Assembly: GCA_029964075.1 (NCBI GenBank)
Contig: CM057148.1
Coordinates: 23,739,916-23,803,915, forward strand
DNA: 64,000 bases
Source of the DNA: Patiria pectinifera
Lineage: Eukaryota; Echinodermata; Asteroidea; Valvatida; Asterinidae
Direction of reading: 5' to 3'
This document shows, in pieces, positions 25,561 through 38,028 of the stretch; position 1 is the stretch's first letter; the number at the start of each line of letters is the position of its first letter. The translations under genes and the position numbers were made by a program. The notes below the pieces were generated by a model. The model was not told the origin of the DNA, searched no databases, and saw only the letters and a program-made list of their open reading frames with translations.

Positions 25561-25966
25561 ACTAGTTTGGGAAGCCCCAGCTCTACTGCTCATTTGAAAT
25601 ATGACATTAAATTAGAGCTCATCTGGGAGGTACGCTTTTCAGCAAGTTTCAGCCAAAAAAAGCAGTCGAGACAACACTCGCTAGACACCATGCAGCAGTC
25701 ATTCGTGAAACACAGGATTGACTTAAAATAGAGCAAAATGAAATGAAACATTACAAGACGAGACGTGTTCATTCAAGGTTCCCTCAGAAATGGGGAAACA
25801 AAATATGGACTGGTTCCCACCTTCTACATTCAGAATGAGAGCTATCACGGAAGGGACCCGGAACCAGCCTAATTTAGACCACATGTTTATAAATGTACAT
25901 TTATCTCCCAAGCTCTAATTGTCGAATTTCCAGTGAGCATTAAGAGCTGGGGTTTCCCAAGCTAGA
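25561..25966. mobile_element. Foldback element with about 65-bp arms
   Basis: Left arm starts TTTGGGAAGCCCCAGCTCTA; right arm ends TAAGAGCTGGGGTTTCCCAA. Arms diverge internally (TTAGAGCT on both). An inner inverted GACTGGTTCCC / GGAACCAG pair lies near 25810 and 25860. Single copy. Confidence 0.7.
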
Positions 25967-26229
25967 ACTAAACCAGGATTTACCCCCCAAAAATGAAGAA
26001 ATATTATTAAATGTTCCGTTTTTTCTTGGAACGCTTAATCCATGATTTCCCTTCAAACATTCATGATTAGATAACGATTTGGTAACTAAACCAATAGCAA
26101 TTGAGACATGTATGAGGTATATGAAAGTGGGAAGTATGATGCACGTGGCGTAGAAAACCAGAGAGATATGCTTCTCAACAAGACAAGGCAAACCTAGTAA
26201 AGATGGTCCAAAACCGCACAAAACTGTAT

Positions 26230-26410
26230 TCAATTGATTCAGAACGGCTAATCATCTGAAATCTTCTCATGATTCAGCACATTCTCTGGCGTAACGGTGC
26301 AAACATATACGATAGAACTGCTTGTTCTATCAACAGTCTACAACAACTCTAAGCACAACGTCGGGTATTCAGTCCATCCATCAGGCTGCCATATCCGTTC
26401 CTCATTCATC
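26230..26410 (+). repeat. Dispersed repeat J, copy 1
   Basis: TATTCAATTGATTCAGAA, GGCGTAACGGTGCAAAC and TATACGATAGAACTGCTTGT are shared in order with 38985-39120 and partly with 51280-51440. Confidence 0.55.
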
Positions 26411-26455
26411 CATTCATCTGAGTCACACTGTGAGATTTAAGGCCACTTGTGAGAT

Positions 26456-26987
26456 TTAAAGGGAATACACAACATTTGCAACATCGAAAATTAAAACTAC
26501 CAAGTTTTTACGAAATACCTTACTAGGATGTTGGTAAATGACAGTCTAAAGCATCCTGTAAAATTATGGCACCTGGTGTCAAGTCATTTTCAAGAAAATG
26601 GTATTTTTGTATACATTTCCAACGGTGCGTCGGCCGACCACCGTTGAAAAAACCTAACTATTTTTCAACTACTGCTCCAAATTTACAATTTTTTTCAGTC
26701 CAAATTTTGTTTGCCATTGGTTACATGTTCATGAACGGGTGCAGGCCAGCTAGACTGGTTCCCTTACCATACAATTTTCCGACATCTATAAATTGATCCA
26801 TTTTATCTTTAGTGGAGTCAGGGAACCAGACTATTTAAACAATTTTGTTTTTCTTGGCTTTTCAAGCATTTTCGAACACAAAATTTCAAACATAACAGTT
26901 AAACAGTATTTGATCTATTATACTAACCCCTCAAATAGTTCATTTCTGAAAATTACAGCAAAAGCCAATGATGTATATTCCCTTTAA
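26456..26987 (-). mobile_element. Family A TTAA-MITE, copy 7
   Basis: TTAA at 26456-26459 and 26984-26987. Near-complete copy of the GAGGGG subfamily; the palindrome near 26621-26648 is disturbed by one inserted base. It lies just after a second dispersed repeat (26230-26410). Confidence 0.88.
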
Positions 26988-27479
26988 GTGAGTCTAATTT
27001 GCAGTGAGCCAGGACGCTTAGTGGGTGAGTCAGTCAGTCAGTCAGTGAGTCTGGTGCAAAGATGACACCAGACTGACACTCTTGGACTAGCAAACTGCAA
27101 GCAGACTTAAGGAAACAGATTGGAACCAAAAACGGTGCCAATTCTGATCTGCCACTGACAGCCGTGTGTGTTGTCATACACTACTTATGTTGATACACAG
27201 GCCACTGTTTGAGCTTCGGTTCTGTTGGAGCCCATGCATGCACGCCATCATCACAAATCATCCAATACCTCAACTTTGCTAAACATTCACGGACGTTATC
27301 AAGTAATTATACTTGGGAGGGAACTGGGCACCTCTTCTTGTGAGGATGTCTCGGTCTGTATTATTAAGTCAAAGCCGGAATGAAATAGCTGACATTATTA
27401 TAGCCTAAAGCCGGACTATAGTCATTGCATATTAATCAGCTATTGACTTGTGAAGTAAATCAACTATATCACAACGACA

Positions 27480-27560
27480 ACTATATCACCGTCATATAAA
27501 GACGGAAGACGACCACAGAATACCAGTCCGAAACGTCGAGTAAAAGCACTGGGTTCAATA
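27480..27560 (+). repeat. GAAGACGACCACAG..GAAACGTCGAG motif, copy 1
   Basis: The spaced pair GAAGACGACCACAG and CGAAACGTCGAGTAAA recurs at 40098-40150. Such strings occur near the ends of some Penelope-like or other retroelements; no reverse transcriptase is visible. Confidence 0.4.
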
Positions 27561-28079
27561 TCAGAATAGACAATTTAAATCTGTTCACAGATTCTCCAAA
27601 AAGTTGTAAATAAAGAAAGCAAATGTTGATTGAGAAATCTTCAGGAGGACAGTATTATGCATATAGGAAATAACTTGGCCTCCAAGATTTGACCCAAACC
27701 CTGACTAATCGTAGAAAACCAATTCTGGCGACGGCTTGTGTAGGCCTACAATCCCCTAGGGCTAGTAGATGGGCCCGCTGCCTGCGTGCATGGTGTGAGA
27801 CGTGAACTTGGAATAGAATGCTATATAACAGCCGCTCAGCCTATAGCGCTGTCAAGCCAGACTCGGCGGCGCCAAATTACTGCCGCTAGGTTGGCCAGGC
27901 ACGGACCCCGGGGGCAGGCCGGGACGGGGCTGCTTTCCCCCCGTCCACGTCCGGGGCTCAGCCCGCTCAGATCTGGTTAGTCGCGCCGGTGTTTTTCTTC
28001 GGACGTGTCTTTATCTATTCCTTAATGGTGTTTGAGGTCCGGGGAAAAACCTCATGGGTTTCTGAACAGCAAAAGAAAT

Positions 28080-28390
28080 ATAATGCGATGTCAGTATAAC
28101 AGAAAGGTGTGGACGTGTGAAGGCGAAATGAGACCAACACGTAAAAGCATGATTACGAGTACAAATTAAGTTGCTGCAGATCTTTCTTCGACCAGTCATC
28201 ATATCAGTCGTCACATGGAGAAAAACCATAGTCCCATGGGCAAGAAACCTTCCAGAAAAGACCGAGTAGGTATGACAATTAAAAGAAAGGTGCGAGAAAA
28301 CCCTGAACGACGAAACACAACACATAGAGCATCAGGCGAGATTCGAACCCAGGCCACCAGAAAGAGCGAATAATAATAATTACCGATACT
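28080..28390 (-). mobile_element. SINE-like element with B box, minus strand
   Basis: The complement carries GGTGGCCTGGGTTCGAATCT (B box) followed by GTTTTCTCGCACC and TTTTTCTCCATGTGACGACT, a layout like that at 43995-44345. Boundaries are approximate; the 104-residue frame inside it is not a gene. Confidence 0.6.
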
Positions 28391-28705
28391 GGGTTACTTG
28401 GGAGACATTTCCCATACACTTGTGCACCATTAGCTCCAACTTCAATGTCACCCAACCCCAATTTCACCTTATCCTACCTACACGAATGTTTGGTATATTT
28501 ATATTTTGGACCACGTGCAATCGATCCAGACTATTTGCGACAATACAATTTTGCCTCTAAATAGATAACGTCCGGTGTCTCCCAATTAGGTATAATTTAT
28601 GACGACAAAATGTCTCCTTGAGGTACCATTAACAGTTTAACACGTGTCTATCGATTTATATTGCACACATGTAAAACAAATAGGTTATCATGGTAGGGTT
28701 CAATA

Positions 28706-28935
28706 TTATTACCCCCTGCTCACAGGGCCAATGAAAACATCCGAAGACATCTCAGCTCCTGCATGGAGTTTGGCTGCCATAATAGGCGTAACTGGCTATA
28801 ATCACGACCATCTCTCCTGACAGGTACCCATTGTACTCCTTGGGCAAGACAAAGTGTCTTGCTTAAGGGCACACGCACCGGGCTGGAATCGAACCCACGA
28901 CCTGCAGATTTACCCACAAGATCCTGAGTTCAATA
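28706..28935 (-). mobile_element. tRNA-derived SINE (minus strand)
   Basis: The complement shows a B box GTGGGTTCGATTCCAGCC, then the TAAGCAAGACACTTTGTCTT domain, CAGGAGAGATGGTCGTGATT and a CATTGGCCCTGTGAGCAGGG tail. It is the same family as 36035-36315. Confidence 0.8.
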
Positions 28936-30285
28936 CTCCCTAACACGATTCACGGTAGAACCAATGTGCCACTATGAACTCATTAGGACCACACATCTGA
29001 AAATGGAAGCTGTGGACACAAAACTGAATAGATATACAGCTGGTCCAAAAAATGTTCACACTTTTTTCAGATGTAGATTTCTTGGGATTGGGGAGACATG
29101 TTAAAATTGTTTGAAGATATTCAAAACCACAGCATCTTCGTGGTATATGGTGCAAACGACGCTGAAAATAAAGCCTTAATTAAGACATGGTGATGGTTTA
29201 AAGAAAGATGGTCAAAAGCCAGTACGTCCACACGCATGTCTATGAGATTATGGTCAACACAACAGCACTGCACGCACAAATAATAATTGTAATTAGGTTT
29301 ACATGACTGCCATAAGAGGTGGACAAACTAGAGGTGGACAAACTTAATGACATGGGTGTGTGGGCGCCACCAACCGCTCAACAAGTTTCTGTGTGTTGGT
29401 TTGTCATATCTTATCGCCACTTAATAAAAAGGTTGGACCATAGAGCTAGGACCCAAGTGCAAGTATCACGTTAAAGGCCGTGCAGCTTTTGATCACCTCA
29501 AGATAAGAATAACTTTCAGTTTATCCTTCATTTGTAAAGTGTATCTGTTTGTACTTGCCGAGTAATAATGCGCAACTTGATCGCATTACCCACTCCCAAT
29601 TTGCTGAAAAGCTTTGTTTAGGAGCATTTTGGTTGATGAAAATGCACGATTTACGCAACCATCATTGCAGTGTACATAAACGTAATATGCATGTCGTTTT
29701 GTACAGTCCATGCATTCATGACATTTACACTGGACAGAACTGCGTTTTGGCGCGCGCTGGCGCGAAAGTCTTCATCCTTGCACCGTGCACGTTTCACGGC
29801 CGCACGACGGATCGCATAGCGCAACGTGAGTTGAAGCCGTTACAAAAACCCTCTGATGTGATCACAGATGGGTTGCTATCAGATCATCGGATCGTGAGGG
29901 ATTAATGGTTAATCATCCTTATAACCTCAATCCCAGCAACCTCGAGCTCAGCTTGGCGTAAGAGAATACTTCCAGACCCCTGACGCACACGCCTTTTTTG
30001 CGTTACTCCGTTACACATGTTAGTCGCGGCTAATGTTGCGTGTTCAAACCGACCCGTCGTTTTCGATTCCGTTCGATGGGGTTAGCTTTACTTTTAGATG
30101 AACAGTTCGTTGTTCTTGTTACACAGCGCGTGTTTTGCGTGATTTTAAAGCACCTTGTATTTCGGAAGGGTCGTAGTGGGGGACTTTCAATGCCAAACGT
30201 CATACACTGTGGTTGACTTTTTTCCCGCCAAAGATAAACTGGATTGACTTAATTAATTAGGAAAATTCGTCCAGTTCATACAAAC
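28936..30285. other. No gene recognised
   Basis: Unique sequence. The 118-residue frame at 29549-29905 has no domain or splice support. Confidence 0.45.
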
Positions 30286-30455
30286 ACACAGCAAAAAAAT
30301 CGTGTTTAGCAATAACTTAAAAAACTTTGCTAAGCACTTTTTTTGCTGTCACTTTGTAATTATGTTTAAATACTAAACATGTTTAGAGTAAGAATCGATA
30401 GCGATTGTTTAGCGAATGATGTTTAGGAATTGGACATGTAATGTTCAGCTTCGAA
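30286..30455. mobile_element. Family D MITE, copy 2 (3' truncated)
   Basis: CACAGCAAAAAAATCGTGTT resembles the family D start, and the body shares AATACTAAACATGTTTAGAG and ATGTTTAGGAATTGGACATG. The distal terminus is not recognisable. Confidence 0.65.
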
Positions 30456-31026
30456 AAATGCTTACAACGAGATAGCACGACTGTAATTTATTGATAAACA
30501 CAATTTTTGGAGTATGTTGCATGTTACATCAAGCATTTGCACAATATGTATTAATTACCAAAACGCCTACAAGTTATCGCGCCGTAAAAAAAAAAAAAAT
30601 TGGAAAAAAAGAAAATATACTATCGATTCCAACTGGAGAAGTCGCCATACATGGGCAAGATTATTCATTTCTTGTCAGCTAAAGTTTAGTGGAATGTCAC
30701 CACTTACATACCCCCCCCCTTCTTCAGCCGTTCAGTGACACAATATACGTGTATATATCCACACATCAACCATGGCATAACGCCAGAATTTAAAAACCCT
30801 TCTACACACGCCCACCAACAACACGGATCACACGGGCAAGGAAGCGGGGCGGAAGAGCATTGCTCCACCGAGCGAAAACGCCTATCAACGGGGCAGGAAG
30901 AGACTTGATGCCCGCTGAGAGTATTCGCGCTCGCGGTTGTCGTACTACGGGTGAACCTTTACATGCCTCGTGCTGTGTACTCTGTACTGAATTCTTTGCA
31001 CTATTCAAGCACCGTTTACAATTACA

Positions 31027-31156
31027 CACTGCAAAAACTGCCGTGTTAAATTTACACCATTGGTATCTATATAGGACCATCTGGTGTTAAATGTTACTGG
31101 TGTTGTCCTATATAGACACCGAATGGTGTTAAATTAACACTACAGTTTTTGCAATG
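31027..31156. mobile_element. Family C 130-bp foldback MITE, copy 4
   Basis: 130 bp, ends CACTGCAAAAACTG and CAGTTTTTGCAATG, flanked by CA on both sides. Confidence 0.92.
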
Positions 31157-32571
31157 CATGTTTTATAAAATAATTCTTTTAACAGCCATGTGCATATTCC
31201 ATGCTCAGAACTCCGTTCAGTTAAATAACTGGGTTTTTTTTTAATGGAAAAATAGTCACAGTTTTCTGAAGAAAGCATTGGATTGTATTTTACTGTCACG
31301 AAATTTATGTCAGTATGGGGAATAGCACTGTAAGGTTACAGCAATGTTTAAACACAACCTTGGGATTTAATAAATAAAAAAAAAACCCCAAACACAAAAA
31401 AACCCACACTTTCTAATGCTATGTTATCATGTCCTTCTAGCCGTGCGTGTATAACGACCTAATCATGATTATACAAGGAGACATTACTCATTAACGTGCT
31501 TAAAGAGAGACGATTTGGTCAAATATTCATCACCGAATGTAATTCACATCAATTTATTTCGCCCGAGAGGGGGCCTTCACTCGTCACTAATTCATTGTGT
31601 TATGACAAAACCTTGAACTTTTCTTATTGTCAACAAACATACTCTGTTGAGGGCGCTATACATACACACACAAGCGTTTCAGGGCTAATAATTCAATAAA
31701 TCGTTTCATTGGCAAAATTATTTCGGAGGCAAATTGATGTAAGTGTATAATACGATAAATTCACTTCTTGATGAACACAAAATGGCGTTGTGCTGTGCGC
31801 GTTCATTTTGGGTTGAAATTGATGTATCCTAAAGCTGTCATGGTACTGTATGTACACATTTCCTGTAAGATCAGATTATAATACATGTAAGTAATAATAT
31901 TTGTCTCATCCAAAGCTTGCATTTTTGTTTTTGTCCCGGTGTCCGGGGAAATACGCAATAAGCTGCAGCTTGCGTCTCCCGGAGACATGTCAAGAATTAA
32001 GAGAAAGTGTTGAAGATTAAAACGGTAAAAAAAAAAACCCTTGATTGTCAAGGTGAACCGGCACGGTGTTGCCACTTCGCTAATAAATTGAGGCGAGGGG
32101 CTCCCGAGGAGTTTTATTCATAAAATATGACGAGAGGAATGATGGGGATAGGGGAGGGATGCAGCCAAGCGAACGCAGGACGCAGGCGGGCATAGGTAAT
32201 GCGACAAATAGCCGTTATTAAACCAGATGAGGTTGCCGCAGCTTCGCGCGCTCTTGTTTTGTAGCGAGGAGGGATGTTTTTTAAAGGGGGCCCTTTTTTA
32301 GATTGCTATTTTAAAGGGTCCGCGACATGCAATTTGTGCACAGGAACATATTTTGTGCAAATTTCCATTCCTCTGAAATGCAGGAAAAAATCAGTCATGT
32401 GTTTTTGGTTAATTTTTGTTGTTGCAAAGTCCACTTTTTTTACATTTCACATGTTCCAAGGTGTTTTTTTTCTGACCACCGAGGGCGCTGTTGTTGTGAT
32501 GTCACTTTCGAAACACACTCTTCAGTTGTTGGGGTTTTATGTTCAAATTGGGAACCCAAATTGTTTGGTTA

Positions 32572-32813
32572 CACTGCAAAAACTGTGTTTAGCAATTAAA
32601 CACTTTTCTAATCACTTTCTTGCTTTTAGCATGTTTAGTATTTAAAAATACTAAACATGTTTAGAGTAAGGATGGATAGTGTTTAGCAATTGAACATTGA
32701 TGTTTAGGAAGTGAAGACGTGATGTTTAGCTTCTACACATGTTTACACACTGATTTATAAATAATGTTTTTAATAAATTTACTGTTTAATTGCTAAACGC
32801 AGTTTTTAGAGCG
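32572..32813. mobile_element. Family D MITE (GTTTAGCAATTAAAC type), copy 1
   Basis: Starts CACTGCAAAAACTGTGTTTA after TA and ends TAAACGCAGTTTTTAGAGCG before TA. It shares its first 14 bases with family C but has a different body rich in GTTTAG, including the palindrome TACTAAACATGTTTAG. Its terminus suggests the same transposase as family C (inference). Confidence 0.8.
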
Positions 32814-33962
32814 TACTGAAAAATATTTGTGCCGAAATTTTATGTATAGACTTACTTGTTATTGAAACAATAATCTGACAAAATGTCAGCTCATGAAAAA
32901 AGTAAGACTGCTGCAAACTGCTTACTGACTGGATGGACCTAAAATATATAAATCTAAAAATTAATGTGGCCTGACGTTGCGAACTTAGCAAGTTCTTCTT
33001 CAGAGGCTAAAACAGGAATGACAGACGTACATACATTAAAATGTCAGCTCAACAGATATACTTTTTGAGAAAAGTGTGAAAATGCATCTTCATATATCTG
33101 GACGCAAATAATGCTTTCCGTTGAAAGTCATCCCTTTTAGAAATGTTTCGACTTGAAATGTGGTATGATCCCCACTTTGTCACTCGGGCAATACAATAAT
33201 CATTCACGGATAAAATGAACCAATTACAAAGTAAACTAAATTCGGTCGATTCGGGGCACTTTCAAAACAAAGTCGTTGTTTTTGTCTCGCGGTGGTTTGC
33301 TCCTAAACATCTCAAGGAAATGATGGTAAATTACTAAAACCAATTACAGCACAACAGGTGCAATGGTTTCACAGGATGTCTGGTCAAATTACTAACTTAT
33401 AATCAAGTAGAGACATATCATATTTTGTCAGTTCGATTCTTGAATGTTTGCTAATTGTGTCAATTACCTTTAAAGGGTCCGTGGAATCATGGGGGGATGA
33501 CTTTTTTTCCCAGGAACACATTTTGTGCATTTTTCTACTCCTCTTGAAACTATTTGACATCCCTTTTTAGTTAATTTTAATTAAAAGTGCACTTCTTCAA
33601 ACTTAAACAATTCATTAATATTTTGAACCCCAAAAAAGGTTACTAGTTGAAAACATTGGCGAGAAAAGTTTGCTCACTGGCTTACCGACACAACAACGAA
33701 TCACCAACGAAAAGCAAAAATCACGGCAGCAAAATATCCAACATTCGGACAACTTTTAGTGCCGAAATAACATTGAGGTTTCTGCCTGAAATGATGTTAC
33801 ACTATTGCTCATGAATATGGAAATTTGAATACAGCATAAAAACCGAAGGCACCAACACACCCCTGAAGATGGCAAAACGAAAATTGAAAAAAAATAAGGT
33901 TAAATGGGACACAAAGGTGCATTGTCGAGGATTGCATTTAAAAATTACATTGCATGGGCCCT
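32814..33962. other. No gene recognised
   Basis: AT-rich unique sequence without long frames or terminal repeats. Confidence 0.5.
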
Positions 33963-34475
33963 TTAAAGGGAAAATACAACATTTGCAAACATCAAACAAT
34001 AAAACTACCAAATCATTTTGAAATACCTTGCTGGACTGCTAGTGAATGACAGTGTAAAGCATCCTGTAAAATCATGGCACCTGGTATACTGTCATTTTCA
34101 AGAAAAGTGGTATTTTTATATCAATTTCCAACGCTGGTCGGCCGACCTGCGTTGGAAAAAACTGGCTTCTTTTTCAAATGCTCTCCCCAATTGACCATCG
34201 CACTTGTTTGCAATCGATTACACACCTATGAACGGGTACAAGCCAGCTAGACTGGTTCCCTGACCTTACAATTCCCCAATGTATGAAAACTGCTCTGTTT
34301 CTTCTTATATGGAGTCAGGGAACCAGACTACAGGAAAATGATTGTTTTTATAGCATTTTCGAACCCAAAACCTCAAAATAGTCAGTGTAACTATATTTGC
34401 TATATATTTCCAACCCCCCAATTCCATCCATTTCTGAAAATTACAGCAAAAGCAAATGATGTATATTCCCTTTAA
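33963..34475 (-). mobile_element. Family A TTAA-MITE, copy 8
   Basis: TTAA at 33963-33966 and 34472-34475. Near-complete copy of the subfamily with CAACCCCCCAATTCCATCC next to the terminus. The central palindrome near 34128-34155 has one mismatched pair. Confidence 0.9.
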
Positions 34476-34671
34476 ATGCCGCTATACTGCTGATGCTAGT
34501 TGTTGATGCTATTTGTGTCTTAATAGATAATGCCAAGGAGAGACAGGAAGCATTTATATTCCCTTGACATAGGAAATAGGACTAAGACAGTGATGAGAGA
34601 TGGAGTTTGTTGATGAAGCTCTTGGAAGACAGTGGGTAGTAGGATGGTGGGAAGGACGACTGTGGAAGATA

Positions 34672-34801
34672 CACTGCAAAAACTGTAGTGTTTATTTAAC
34701 ACCATTCGGTATCTATATAGGACAACACCAGTAAAATTTAACACCAGATGGTCCTATATAGATAACCATGGTGTAAATTTTACACTGCAGTTTTTGCAGT
34801 G
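34672..34801. mobile_element. Family C 130-bp foldback MITE, copy 5
   Basis: 130 bp with TA duplicated at 34670-34671 and 34802-34803. Confidence 0.92.
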
Positions 34802-36034
34802 TAATTCCACAATTTGGATGTGCGGACAATGAAGGATGATGAGTGGGATACCGTGCGAGACATAGGTACTGATACTGTGAACGGGTGAGCACTGGTAGCA
34901 GTTCTCGTAGTTTTTTTGTTACATTACCGATGTCCAGCCTTTAATTTGCTTTGGTTGTTTCAGATCTTGCTTTTGTTATTTCGATATTCATTAGTTGCCG
35001 TCAGAAGGTGTTTTTTCTGTTGTGGCTGGGTTTTTTTTATTTTTATTTTCTCGAATTTCTGTGCTACATGAGGATTCTTCTTTTTTAAATCTTAGGAAAA
35101 TTTGTATTTAAGATCTCTTTTCTTATAAAACAAAGGGCAGTACACAAAAAGGGTATACTACACGAATACATCATTATATCCACTGCTCATGTCTTGCTCC
35201 GCAGTCACCAATAAAACAAACATATGAATAAAATAAATACTCGTAAATACAAAGATTGCAGTGCGAGCAATTCTCAAACTAATGGTCAAAGGTTAGGGCG
35301 CCCTCTTCCGACAAGTGTTCGAAAACCGTTATCAGTTTTGTCTTCTAAAATAGGCGAGTACATTTTCAATACGAGGAAAGAGGTATTGGCAGTTTGTAAT
35401 GTATTCGGATCGGAGTTGAGGTATTCACGTATAAATCTCTGTTTCAAAGTATACGAATAATGTCCTGCCTTTATGTTTCTACTGATGCAACAAGATGCGG
35501 AAAAATTACAGCCCGACCAATCTGCAATCTGCAGAGAGAGGGCGCTGTTACATTTCCACGTGGTTAACAGAGAATAGTCCCAGAAAATACAACACGGGAA
35601 TCAACTCCTTCACAACAAAATTGCCTAATATAACGCAAGTCCAGTACAGCATTTATACAGAAGGAAATATCTATCATTTTCACATTGGTTATCGATAGGC
35701 ATCGATTGGATATTGGTAGAAAACGTTCAAACCAGTCCAAAATTTAATAAGCAATACCAAAACGGGGGGGGGGGAGGGGGAGGGGTGGGTGATACGAGGA
35801 CGTTACGCTTACTGTGAACAATTCGAGAAGAACGCCATTGGAAATAGTCTGGTTCCCAAACCCCATCAAACCTGGCTACTCTGACCAAACTTCGGTCAGG
35901 TAACTACAAGTCACTGTCACGTGACAGACTAGGGGCAGGAAGTTTGCCGAATATGTCTTCGTTGACAGTTGGATAATGTTCGCGATAACTCGGGTAATAA
36001 CGGTACTTATATAACGCTTTTAACTAAGATCAAA
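34802..36034. other. No gene recognised
   Basis: Includes a G-rich tract at 35763-35790 with G-quadruplex potential, and GTCACGTGAC at 35916-35925. Nothing coding. Confidence 0.5.
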
Positions 36035-36315
36035 GCGCTTTATACATTGGTATTACCCTGATCATTGGGCCAATGAAACATTCCAAAGACAATCTCAGCT
36101 CCCTGGGGAGTATACAGCGGAGCAAGGCAGCTAAAATCAACCACAACCACCATCTCTGCCCTCACAGGTACCCAATTTACCACTAGGTGGGGAGAAGCAC
36201 TAAGTAACAAAGTGCCTTGCCCAAGGGCACATGCACCATAGCCGCAGGCTGGACTCGAACCCACAACCTGCAGAATTACCCGCAGACCACGAGTTTAGTG
36301 CCCCAAACCACGAGG
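36035..36315 (-). mobile_element. tRNA-derived SINE (minus strand), second copy
   Basis: The complement has GTGGTTTGGGGCACTAAACT (A-box region), GTTGTGGGTTCGAGTCCAGC (B box), TTGGGCAAGGCACTTTGTTA, and the CATTGGCCCAATGATCAGGG tail shared with 28706-28935. Confidence 0.82.
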
Positions 36316-36582
36316 GCCACGGCAGTCCCCTCCCTGGTATTTCCGGGTGTAAAATGGTTTGTTTACCAAAAAGAAGCATTTGTCATGTTCAGTTCTTTAC
36401 AATTTTGAGTTCATCAATGCAAGGCTTGCATTAAAACAAAACCACAAGAATCAAAGCTAAAACTTAGAAATAAGAAAGAAGTTCGTACAAAATGCAGAAC
36501 TACCACTGAACACAATGTAAAGGTTTGGCATTACTTCACAAACCACTTTGAAATATTGAAGACTGTCTTGCCGCTCACAATA

Positions 36583-36712
36583 CACTGCAAAAACTGTAGT
36601 GTTAATTTAACACCATTCGGTATCTATATAGGACAACACCAGTAAAATTTAACACCAGATGGTCCTATATAGATACCAATGATGTAAATTTAACACTGCA
36701 GTTTTTGCAATG
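36583..36712. mobile_element. Family C 130-bp foldback MITE, copy 6
   Basis: 130 bp with TA duplicated at 36581-36582 and 36713-36714; the right end is TTTTTGCAATG. Confidence 0.92.
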
Positions 36713-36767
36713 TATACCATTTGATCGTATGGGCGAAGACAAGAAATGTAGATGGTACAGAATTTGA

Positions 36768-36930
36768 AAAGAATGTTGCAACCTGACGCCTTTTTTTCCC
36801 CCAAGTATTTTCTAAAAGAATTGGACATGTTTCTCAGTCCCATACTCATGTCTTATCATTTTTTTTGCAATGACTGACCTTCATTGAGATCATATGAAGA
36901 AATAAGTGGCGTCAGGTTGCAACATTCTTT
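36768..36930. repeat. Short foldback, 23-bp perfect arms
   Basis: AGAATGTTGCAACCTGACGC at 36770 and its inverse ending at 36928, about 117 bp apart, adjacent to family C copy 6. The loop string GAGATCATATGAA also occurs near 24395. Confidence 0.7.
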
Positions 36931-37338
36931 CCCAAAATGTGTCCAGCTCTCGCCTTTTCTTGTCACCAACTGCAAGCCCAACGTTGCGTTCCAATGATAA
37001 CCAAATTATAACAAGTAAAGAATCCTGTAAAACCGATTCATTGGAGTGACTTCCTTAACAAATTACCAACAATCGCACAATAAGATATCGTAAGTACGTA
37101 ATACGCTCGACCAAGCTAATTTCTTTTCCAAAAGAACAGTTCCACATTACGTGCGCGCCGTTACCTAACATCGTTTAGTACAGTGCAAAGATGTCTCTTC
37201 ATTCATAATGGCCGATTTATCATCCTACTCAATTTCCCCGGCAAGTTGGCAAGTTCACGCCTGACCCATAACTGCACACAATGAAATTAACTTAACGAGC
37301 GAGAAGCAAACGGGATAATGTTTAAAAGACCCACTTAC

Positions 37339-37437
37339 CTTTTCAGTGTCGTAAAAGGGTGAGCTGAGAATGGTCTTCTTGTCTTGAAGTGGTGGGGCGG
37401 ACTGTCCGCCTGATGTGGCGTGTAGAAGTACAGACAC
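37339..37437 (-). other. Candidate first coding exon of an unrecognised gene
   Basis: The minus strand has ATG (MECLYFYTPHQADSPPHHFK, then TRRPFSAHPFTTLKR) running to AAAAG before a strong GTAAGT donor at 37338-37333. Upstream (37530-37640) are two CCAAT boxes and a CpG-dense tract, suggesting a promoter. The peptide matches no family I recognise, and the frame is open further upstream without ATG. It could equally be a non-coding first exon or chance. Confidence 0.25.
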
Positions 37438-37529
37438 TCCATTAGCACCGTGTCCTCCTTAATTAGATAATGGAATCTCCTTGCAGACGAGACAGTGACG
37501 GACAGCCGTGAGTGGCTAGGCTGACCCAC

Positions 37530-37640
37530 AGCGCGTCCGCGCGCGCGTCATCATTGGCTGATTAAACAATCATCACATTTGCATCTTCCATTGATAAACT
37601 TTGCCATCGCTTGTTGTGAGTAGCCAATGACGATACATCT
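37530..37640 (-). promoter_or_regulatory. Candidate CpG-rich promoter with CCAAT and octamer motifs
   Basis: A GCGCGTCCGCGCGCGCGTC tract, ATTGG at 37553-37557 (CCAAT on minus), CCAAT at 37624-37628 and an exact octamer ATTTGCAT at 37577-37584. Located just upstream of the candidate exon at 37339-37437. Confidence 0.35.
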
Positions 37641-38028
37641 TAAAGTATACACCTTCCACCTCTTTCCTCCCTGCGAAGTTTATCTGTTGAAAAAAAGGGG
37701 AGTAAAAATCGTGATGTTGGTAGACGCTATGAATATTTACAAGGTTAATCCATGGATTTTACCTCAAATCGATATACTGGAAAACATTACTAGGATATGA
37801 CATTAAATATTAATACTTTCAAATAAAAAAAAATGTACGGCATAAACTCTTTTTTTGTTTCGCTCACTAAACATCTCAAACCATCTTTAGTCCTAGATCG
37901 TTAGATACTGAAGATTAAACAAGTTTTCTTTTTATCTTTTGTTTTCTTCAACTCTCCAGACAGAATTCCACGACGTGTCTGGCATTATTGTCATTCTGTG
38001 AGGCACAGTTCATAAAAAACACCCGGCA

